Source of the DNA: Natrarchaeobius halalkaliphilus | GTDB lineage: Archaea; Halobacteriota; Halobacteria; Halobacteriales; Natrialbaceae | Assembly: GCF_003841485.1 (NCBI RefSeq) | Contig: NZ_REFY01000003.1 | Location: 496,001-560,000 of the forward strand | DNA: 64,000 bases | Direction of reading: 5' to 3' | In this document: positions 58,316-64,000 of the stretch, one piece after another | Layout of the letters: each line of letters opens with the position of its first letter | Numbering within the stretch: the first letter of the stretch is position 1 | Notes under the pieces: generated by a model | Seen by the model: the letters and a program-made list of their open reading frames with translations, nothing else | What the model was told of the DNA's origin: nothing | Database searches by the model: none | Position numbers and translations under genes: made by a program

Positions 58316-59416
58316 ATGGAGTACGAGACGCCGCTGTTCTTTCGCGTCATCGAGTACGCCTCGCGCGCTGATCGCGACGTCATCGATATGGTGAGCGGCA
58401 AGCCGGACTGGGAACCACCGTCGGCGGTTCGGGACGGGCTCTCGGAGTACGCAACCCACCCCTCGGACGCGTTTCAGTATCCGCCCAGCGAGGGACTCTT
58501 CGAGTTGCGCGAGGAGATCGCGAGGCGACGGGGCGTCGACACCGAGCACGTCGTCGTCACCAACGGCGCTGCTGAGGCGAACTACCTCGCGATGGCGTGT
58601 GCACTCGAGCGCGACCGGGGCGACGAAATCCTGCTCACCGATCCGGTGTATCCCTATTATCCCGGGAAGACGACGATGCTCGGAGGGACGCAATCGTTCG
58701 TCCCGACTGACGCGACGGGACAGCTCGATCCGGCAGCCGTTCGCGCGGCCGCGAGCGACGAGACCGCGGCGATCGTCGTCAACTCACCGAACAATCCGAC
58801 CGGTGCGGTCTATCCGGCGGAGACGATCCACTCGCTGGTCGCGATCGCGGAGGAGTACGACGCGATCCTCATCAGCGACGAGGTGTACGACCGCTACGAT
58901 CTGTCCGGGGAGTTCGAAAGCGCCCTCGCAGCGAAGTCGAATCATCGAGTCGTCACGAACGCGTTTTCGAAGTCGATGGCGATAACCGGCTTTCGCGTCG
59001 GCTACGCGATTTTCCCGCCGAAGCTCGCGGCGAGCGCCAAGAGCCGACACATGCTGGTCAACGTCACCGCCAGCAGACCCGCACAGTACGCGGCGTTAAA
59101 CGCACTCCGTGAGACCGACCCGGAGTACTACGATGGAAATCGCGCGCTGCTCCGCGAGCGCGTCGAAACGTTTACCGATGCTCTCGAGGCCGCGGGTGCG
59201 TCGTACACGACGCCGATGGGGTCGTTCTACGTGATGGCCCGCTTCGAAGAGTATCCCGGCACCCTCGAGAACGTCTTCCGGCTGATCGACGAGGCCGGCG
59301 TCGCGGGGATGCCCGGCGAGGCGTTCGGTGACTCGCGAGCGGCCTGGGTTCGGTTCGCGCTCGTCACCCCCCGCGTCGAAGCGGCGGCCGAGCGACTGGC
59401 GGCCTTCTTCGAGTGA
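58316..59416 (+). CDS. Class I/II (PLP) aminotransferase
   Basis: 366 residues. Motifs: VTNGAAEANYLAMACAL, NSPNNPTGAVYPAETIHSL and LISDEVYDRYDL. The PLP lysine lies in VTNAFSKSMAITGFRVGY and the arginine that binds the substrate carboxylate near AWVRFALVTPRVEA. This is the aspartate-aminotransferase fold type I group. The substrate is unknown, possibly an aromatic or branched-chain amino acid. Start 58316 gives MEYETPLFFRVIEYASRAD. Confidence 0.93.
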   Translation: MEYETPLFFRVIEYASRADRDVIDMVSGKPDWEPPSAVRDGLSEYATHPSDAFQYPPSEGLFELREEIARRRGVDTEHVVVTNGAAEANYLAMACALERDRGDEILLTDPVYPYYPGKTTMLGGTQSFVPTDATGQLDPAAVRAAASDETAAIVVNSPNNPTGAVYPAETIHSLVAIAEEYDAILISDEVYDRYDLSGEFESALAAKSNHRVVTNAFSKSMAITGFRVGYAIFPPKLAASAKSRHMLVNVTASRPAQYAALNALRETDPEYYDGNRALLRERVETFTDALEAAGASYTTPMGSFYVMARFEEYPGTLENVFRLIDEAGVAGMPGEAFGDSRAAWVRFALVTPRVEAAAERLAAFFE

Positions 59417-59484
59417 GGGGGATCGCTGTCGCTGGGTGGCGGTACAACCGGAGATGTAGCCCGGAGCAGCAATCCGTCTGTCCT

Positions 59485-59814
59485 CTACCGCAGCGATCCG
59501 TCCCAGGAACACTCGACGCAGGTGAACAGCCCTGCGCCGTTGACCGTCGCTTCGCCACAGGCCGGACACGAGAGCCGCCCGGCAACGCCGGTCGTGTCGC
59601 ACGCACGATCGGATCGGAGAACGCCGTTGGCGGACGGGGACGGAAGTTCGCTCGCGGTCTCGTCGATACGGTACGGAAACGGTTCGAGTACGTCGGTCGT
59701 ACAAGCACTCGAGGAGGGATCCGTCGAGGGAGTCGCACCCGAATCGGTGAGCGGATCCGATCCGGTGTCGGTCGAATTCGTCGTGCTCGCACGTGGAGTC
59801 AGGTTCGCGGTCAT
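59485..59814 (-). CDS. Small protein with C-terminal CPxC zinc ribbon
   Basis: 109 residues from ATG at 59814. The first 75 residues are Ser/Thr/Asp-rich and probably disordered. The C-terminus holds LSCPACGEATVNGAGLFTCVECSWDGSLR, a four-cysteine ribbon. Many haloarchaeal genomes encode such small ribbon proteins. Function unknown. The upstream region has a TATA-rich palindrome (59887-59909). Confidence 0.65.
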   Translation of the reverse strand: MTANLTPRASTTNSTDTGSDPLTDSGATPSTDPSSSACTTDVLEPFPYRIDETASELPSPSANGVLRSDRACDTTGVAGRLSCPACGEATVNGAGLFTCVECSWDGSLR

Positions 59815-60136
59815 GGGTGGTTCGCAGGCGGGTGATCGGACGGAATTCACACCACCCGCCGTTCGCATCGATCGACAACGAACTCGCATATAATGCTAGG
59901 CGTTATATGATAATACTGACCAGGGGTATCTCGATATTGTTTGTATAATATAATGGCGTTTGAGGACGACTCCGATCAAGGTTTGAGATCGGTTCCGATC
60001 GCCGTTTCGGGACCGCGCCGATCGAGAGTGAGGACAGTTTTGATCGGCGAGACGACGACCGTCTCGCCGGTCGGCGGTTGAAGACGGACGGAGACGGACC
60101 GACGAATACTCGTGTCAGCGGTGGATATCGACGGGT
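59815..60136. other. 322-nt AT-rich divergent region between zinc-ribbon gene and ArsA-type ATPase
   Basis: No credible coding frame is present. AT-rich tracts at 59886-59955 contain an inverted CATATAA/TTATATG pair and a later TATAATATAATGG. The rest (about 59970-60100) is GC-rich leader sequence for the ATPase gene. The region is best read as a divergent control region. Confidence 0.5.
59887..59909. promoter_or_regulatory. AT-rich operator-like palindrome
   Basis: Arms CATATAA (59887-59893) and TTATATG (59903-59909) are perfect inverted copies around 9 nt; the extended match also includes ATATAATGC/GCGTTATAT with one mismatch. It lies 73 nt upstream of the zinc-ribbon gene's ATG (minus strand). 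It could be two overlapping TATA boxes for divergent genes or a repressor site. Confidence 0.4.
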
Positions 60137-61336
60137 ATGAGCGGGATCGACGTCGAGCCGGTCGAAGAGGAGGACCGAACCGAGGCGACCCACGACGACG
60201 GCGCACACGCGATCGAGGTGACGCCGACGGACGACGTCGGCTCCGCGAGCGACCGCGAGACGATCGAGGTCGAGCCCTCCGACGAGCCACTCGAGGGACC
60301 GGAGTACGTCCTCTACGGAGGAAAGGGTGGGGTCGGAAAGACGACGATGGCGGCCGCGACGGCGCTCGACAGCGCCCGCGGCGGTACGCGGACGCTGGTC
60401 GTCTCGACTGATCCTGCCCACTCGCTTTCGGATACCTTCGAGACGGACGTTCCGGCGGAGCCCGGTCGAATCCGCGACGACGTTCCCCTTTTCGGGGTGG
60501 AGATCGATCCCGAAGCCGCCATCGAGAGCGGGAAGGCGACGTTTCCCGGGACCGGAGCGGGCTCCGACGCGGGTGAAGGGGCGGCTTTCGACAGCGACAC
60601 CGGCATCGGTGGCGGGGCTGGCGATCTCGGCGGACTCGGAGAGATGCTCGGGGGCGAAAACCCCATGGACGCCCTCTTCGGCGGAGCGATGCCCGGTGCC
60701 GACGAGGCGGCGGCGATGCAGCTCCTGCTCGAGTACCTCGACGATCCGCGCTTCGAGCGCGTCGTGGTCGATACGGCACCCACCGGTCACACGTTGCGGC
60801 TCCTCCAGTTGCCCGAACTGATGGACAGCATGATGGGACGACTGCTCCAGTTCCGCCAGCGGATCGGCGGTCTGTTCGACCAGATGAAGGGCATGTTCGG
60901 TGACGACGTTCCCGAACAGGCGGGCGGAATGGAGGACCTGGAGGCGCTTCGAGAGCGAATCGAGCGCCTTCGGGCAGCTCTTCGAGATCCCGAACGGACG
61001 GATTTCCGGATCGTCATGGTTCCCGAGGAGATGAGCGTCTTCGAGTCAAAGCGCCTCCGCCAGCAACTCGAGGAGTTCGACATCCCGGTGGACACCGTCG
61101 TCGTCAACCGCGTCATGGAACCGCTTTCGGACGTCACCGAGGACGTCACCGGCGAGTTCCTCCGGCCGAACCTCGAGGACTGTGCGTTCTGCCAGCGCCG
61201 CTGGGACGTCCAGCAACAGGCGCTCTCGGAGGCCCAGGAGCTGTTTCGAGGGACGGACGTCCGTCGCGTGCCGCTGCTGGCCGAGGAAGTTCGCGGCGAG
61301 GGTATGCTCGAGGTCGTCGCGGCCTGTCTGCGGTAA
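60137..61336 (+). CDS. ArsA/Get3-family ATPase
   Basis: 399 residues. Residues 1-55 are an acidic haloarchaeal extension. Then the deviant Walker A YGGKGGVGKTTMAAATAL, switch DPAHSLSDTFE, and VVVDTAPTGHTLRLLQLP follow. A zinc-like CxxC (CAFCQRRW) lies in the last third. Single-domain members with the CxxC are usually Get3/TRC40-like and guide tail-anchored membrane proteins; arsenite transport is less likely because no arsenic genes are near. A glycine-rich segment around residues 145-175 is longer than usual. Confidence 0.88.
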   Translation: MSGIDVEPVEEEDRTEATHDDGAHAIEVTPTDDVGSASDRETIEVEPSDEPLEGPEYVLYGGKGGVGKTTMAAATALDSARGGTRTLVVSTDPAHSLSDTFETDVPAEPGRIRDDVPLFGVEIDPEAAIESGKATFPGTGAGSDAGEGAAFDSDTGIGGGAGDLGGLGEMLGGENPMDALFGGAMPGADEAAAMQLLLEYLDDPRFERVVVDTAPTGHTLRLLQLPELMDSMMGRLLQFRQRIGGLFDQMKGMFGDDVPEQAGGMEDLEALRERIERLRAALRDPERTDFRIVMVPEEMSVFESKRLRQQLEEFDIPVDTVVVNRVMEPLSDVTEDVTGEFLRPNLEDCAFCQRRWDVQQQALSEAQELFRGTDVRRVPLLAEEVRGEGMLEVVAACLR

Positions 61337-61399
61337 CGCTCCGGTCACGAACCACTCACGAAACCAGCGGAGGGACGGATGGTTCGCCGGTGGCGTATC

Positions 61400-61481
61400 A
61401 TACGGATTACTGTAACGATTTACCGGCGCACCCGCCGTCCGGGTCGCGGGTGCGCCGGCAATGATTTACAGTAAACCGTAT
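61400..61481. repeat. Palindromic intergenic repeat, copy C
   Basis: 82 nt, ends ATACGG and CCGTAT. Arms ATTTACCGGCGCACCCGC and GCGGGTGCGCCGGCAATGATT are inverted around CGTCCGGGTC. It is nearly the exact reverse complement of the copy at 56951-57032. It lies between convergent genes (ATPase stop 61336; AlkA stop 61507). Confidence 0.85.
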
Positions 61482-61506
61482 CAGTGGTTCCTCGCACGGT
61501 CGTCGA

Positions 61507-62118
61507 TCAGGACTCGTACTCCGCCCAGACGTACCGCGTCGCGAGGCTTCGATGCGGCCGCCAGGGTCTGGCGATTTCGCGCATCTCCGCTCGAGTCAGT
61601 TCCTGTCCGTCGTTGTATAGGGTCTCGATCCCGCGCCGGACGGCGAGGTCACCGAGCGGGAGGACGTCCGGCCGCTGAAGGACGAAGATGAGGTACATTC
61701 GGGCCGTCCACGGGCCGACGCCCGCGATCCGCGTCAGCTCCGCTCGCACCTCGTCGTCGGCGTGGTCGGCCAGCCCCGAACGCGTCAGGTCTCGCTCGAG
61801 AAACGCTCGAGCGGCGTTTCGGACGAAGTCGACTTTCGTTCGCGAGAGACCGGCGTCCCGGAGGTCGTCGCTGGAGGCCGTAAGTACCGCGTCGGGCGTG
61901 ACCTCATCGTCGAGGACCGAAAACACGCGGTCGCGGACCGCGGCCGCGCTCGCGCTCGATAACTGCTGGTTGATGATCGACACGCAGAGGCGCTTGAACT
62001 CGTTTTCGGCGGGCTCGAGCGGATCGAGGTCGTGGCGGTCCATCACGGCGGCAAGTACGGGGTCCGATCCGAGCACGGACGCTCCGTCCTGACTCGTCTC
62101 GGTGTCGGGTTCGACCAT
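61507..62118 (-). CDS. DNA-3-methyladenine glycosylase II (AlkA-like, HhH-GPD)
   Basis: 203 residues. The helix-hairpin-helix-GPD core is GLSRTKVDFVRNAARAFLERD, then ELTRIAGVGPWTARMYLIF, and the catalytic aspartate in DVLPLGDLAVRRGIETLY. It removes alkylated purines in base-excision repair. The enzyme lacks the bacterial N-terminal beta-domain, as is usual for archaeal members. The start at 62118 gives an acidic N-terminus. It is divergent from proC across 155 nt. Confidence 0.9.
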   Translation of the reverse strand: MVEPDTETSQDGASVLGSDPVLAAVMDRHDLDPLEPAENEFKRLCVSIINQQLSSASAAAVRDRVFSVLDDEVTPDAVLTASSDDLRDAGLSRTKVDFVRNAARAFLERDLTRSGLADHADDEVRAELTRIAGVGPWTARMYLIFVLQRPDVLPLGDLAVRRGIETLYNDGQELTRAEMREIARPWRPHRSLATRYVWAEYES

Positions 62119-62273
62119 CGTTCGAACGGAAGTACGGGCGACGGACCAAAAGGATCGTGGTCGACCGAGACGGAGATCCGATTCGATCGCGAGCGAGTCG
62201 CCGTCGAGGACGCTGGCGGTCGCTTCGAAATCAAAGTTGCTATGTGCCCCTCGCCCCGTCGAATGGACATAGA

Positions 62274-63050
62274 ATGGTACGTGCCAGCGTCATCGGATGT
62301 GGAAACATGGGGAGTGCCCTCGTTCGAGGGCTTTCGCGGACCGGCAAACACACGATTACGGCGTACGATATCGATCCGGACGCGCTCGCGGCGGTCGAGG
62401 ATCACTGCGCGGAGACGACGACCGATATCGAGCGTGCGACCGAACCCGATCTCGTCATCGTCGCCGTCAAACCCGATCTCGTCGCCGTCGTTCTCGAGGA
62501 TCTCGACCTCTCGTCGGACCAGACGCTCGTCTCTATCGCCGCCGGCGTTCCGACGGAGTTCATAGAGGACCGAACGGACGCGACGGTCGTTCGAATCATG
62601 CCGAACCTGGCCGCCGAGACCGGCGACATGGCGGCCGCGGTGACCGGATCGGAGATCCCCGACGAGGTCAGGGCGCTCCTCGACGACGTGGGCGAGTACG
62701 TCGAGATCGACGAGGCCCGGATGGACATCGCGACGGCGGTCAACGGCAGCGGTCCGGCGTTCGTGTTCTATCTCATCGGCGCGATGAAAGGTGCCGGGGT
62801 CGACGCCGGACTCGAGGCCGATCAGGCCGAAACGCTCGCGGCACAGACGTTCAAGGGCGCAGCGGAGACGATTCTCCGGTCGGAAGAGTCGATCGAGGAT
62901 CTGATCGACGCCGTCTGCTCGCCCAAGGGGACGACGATCGAGGGCATGGAGGTCCTCTGGGACAGCGCCGTCGAAGCGGAGGTCGGAGACGCGGTCGCCG
63001 CGGCCGAACGTCGCTCGAGAGAACTCGCGACGGAGTTTACGGATGAGTAA
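62274..63050 (+). CDS. proC: Pyrroline-5-carboxylate reductase
   Basis: 258 residues from ATG at 62274; upstream in-frame sequence is arginine-rich and not protein-like. The NAD(P)-binding loop is [15 protein letters not shown], followed by [26 protein letters not shown] and [20 protein letters not shown]. The C-terminal [25 protein letters not shown] motif is the family signature. It converts pyrroline-5-carboxylate to proline. The proB ATG lies 8 nt before its stop, so the genes overlap. Confidence 0.95.
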   Translation: MVRASVIGCGNMGSALVRGLSRTGKHTITAYDIDPDALAAVEDHCAETTTDIERATEPDLVIVAVKPDLVAVVLEDLDLSSDQTLVSIAAGVPTEFIEDRTDATVVRIMPNLAAETGDMAAAVTGSEIPDEVRALLDDVGEYVEIDEARMDIATAVNGSGPAFVFYLIGAMKGAGVDAGLEADQAETLAAQTFKGAAETILRSEESIEDLIDAVCSPKGTTIEGMEVLWDSAVEAEVGDAVAAAERRSRELATEFTDE

Positions 63051-63876
63051 TACGGCCGAACCCGGTGCCGTCGAGGCGGCGAGACGGCTCGCGATGGACG
63101 CCGAGCGGGTCGTCGTCAAGGCTGGAACGAACTCGCTGACCGACGAGGAGTCGAACCTCGACAACGAGAAGCTGGATAAGCTCGTCGACGACGTCGTCTC
63201 CCTGCTCGACCAGGACAGGGACGTTCTGTTCGTCTCCTCGGGCGCGGTCGGAGCCGGGACGGGTCGGGTCGGCTACACCGACGATACGGTCGAAGCCTCA
63301 CAGGCGCTGTCGACCGTCGGCCAGTCCCACCTCATGCACCGGTATACGGAGAGTTTCGGGCGATACGACCGGAAAGTCGCCCAGATACTGCTGACGCAAA
63401 ACGATCTGGACAACCCGGATCGGTTCACCAACTTCAAAAACACGGTCGAGACGCTGCTCGAGTGGGGTATCGTTCCGATCATCAACGAAAACGACGCCGT
63501 CGCCACCGAGGAGATCCGCATTGGCGACAACGACATGCTCTCGTCGTCCGTCGCGATCGGCGTCGACAGCGATCTGCTCGTGACGCTGACCGACGTCGGC
63601 GGCGTCTATACGAGCAATCCGAAAGAGGACCCCGACGCGGAGCGAATCGAGGCCGTCGGACGCAACTACGCGGACGTCCAGACGCTGGTCGATCGGAGCT
63701 CGTCGGCCAGTTTCGGCGGCATCCAGACGAAGGTGTCCGGCGCGCGAACCGTAAGCGAACACGGAATTCCGGCCGTCATCGCGAAGTCGACCGAAGCGGA
63801 CGTCCTCGAGAAGATCGTTGCTGGCAAGGCAGTCGGGACACTATTCGTACCACCCAACGGATCAACCGATGACTGA
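63043..63876 (+). CDS. proB: Glutamate 5-kinase (without PUA domain)
   Basis: 277 residues. The amino-acid kinase fold is visible: [70 protein letters not shown] and [21 protein letters not shown]. Bacterial ProB often has a C-terminal PUA domain; here the protein ends after the kinase fold, as in some archaea. It phosphorylates glutamate for proline synthesis. It overlaps both neighbours by 8 nt. Confidence 0.94.
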   Translation: MSNTAEPGAVEAARRLAMDAERVVVKAGTNSLTDEESNLDNEKLDKLVDDVVSLLDQDRDVLFVSSGAVGAGTGRVGYTDDTVEASQALSTVGQSHLMHRYTESFGRYDRKVAQILLTQNDLDNPDRFTNFKNTVETLLEWGIVPIINENDAVATEEIRIGDNDMLSSSVAIGVDSDLLVTLTDVGGVYTSNPKEDPDAERIEAVGRNYADVQTLVDRSSSASFGGIQTKVSGARTVSEHGIPAVIAKSTEADVLEKIVAGKAVGTLFVPPNGSTDD

Positions 63877-64000
63877 GAAATCCACCGAATCCAAGGTCGA
63901 AGAGGCACAGACCGCCGCCCTGGAGCTTGCGAAGTACTCCAACGACGAGCGTTCGCGCGCGATCCGCTCGATCGCCGATGCGATCGACGCCCGCCGCGAC
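63869..64000 (+). CDS. proA: Gamma-glutamyl phosphate reductase (3' end outside window)
   Basis: 44 residues are visible, [19 protein letters not shown]-like through [28 protein letters not shown], which is the usual first helix pair of ProA. The 5' end overlaps proB by 8 nt (ATGACTGA). The gene completes a proC-proB-proA operon. The rest lies beyond the window. Confidence 0.88.
   Translation, partial: MTEKSTESKVEEAQTAALELAKYSNDERSRAIRSIADAIDARRD

Noticed and set aside
1-64000. CRISPR array, prophage or intact insertion sequence
   Set aside because: No regularly spaced identical repeats, no phage structural genes and no transposase frame were found on either strand.

Overview
The window is chromosomal DNA of a haloarchaeon, most likely of the Natrialbales type. 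The GC content is high, the proteins are strongly acidic, CTCGAG-rich codon use is pervasive, Tat-lipobox precursors are present, and several haloarchaea-only families occur (DUF7123, DUF7139, DUF7524, DUF7544, DUF6517, DUF5789, HalOD1, TbsP). Genes are densely packed, often with 4- or 8-nt overlaps. There are no rRNA genes, no CRISPR array, no intact insertion sequence and no prophage. The genus is not determinable from what I can see.

Regions: 1-6 kb holds the end of an archaetidylserine synthase, a HEAT-repeat protein, a ThiN-type regulator, a methyltransferase and an RNase P component 4 / YhbY / MscS operon. 6-13 kb holds a LolA-like lipoprotein, endonuclease V, a zinc-finger rhomboid protease and a translationally coupled glmU-glmS pair. 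13-22 kb has tRNA-Ser(UGA), leuS, a nitrilase-family hydrolase and an aldehyde dehydrogenase. 22-30.5 kb has a RIO-like kinase, acyl-CoA dehydrogenase, the regulator TbsP and an RNase P Rpp30 / methyltransferase / Pop5 operon. 31-35 kb has a TraB protein coupled to a site-2-type protease, purM and a macro-domain protein.

35.2-41.6 kb is the most interesting part: a metal-homeostasis neighbourhood. It contains a tiny protein behind two DtxR-type palindromes, a CPHC membrane protein, the ferritin DpsA, a His/Asp-rich Tat lipoprotein and a ZnuABC-type transporter. A module of about 110 residues, with an HG-x-HWH core, occurs twice in the lipoprotein and once inside the transporter's binding protein, in place of the usual His-rich loop. 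I read this as a possible metal chaperone / receptor system.

41.7-47 kb has a fused ADP-forming acetate-CoA ligase coupled to a P-loop/DRTGG protein, a PRC-barrel protein, a TrkA-N/DHH protein and tRNA-Lys(CUU) with a duplicated 3' end. 47-60 kb carries MOSC, YqcI/YcgG, isochorismatase, CbiX, DR2241, Trm112-like, CPBP, CinA, an aminotransferase and many small zinc-ribbon proteins. 60-64 kb has a Get3/ArsA ATPase, AlkA and a proC-proB-proA operon cut by the window end.

Five copies of a palindromic intergenic repeat (about 66-82 nt, ends ATACGG...CCGTAT) are scattered at gene 3' ends at 15.6, 35.5, 57.0 (two) and 61.4 kb.
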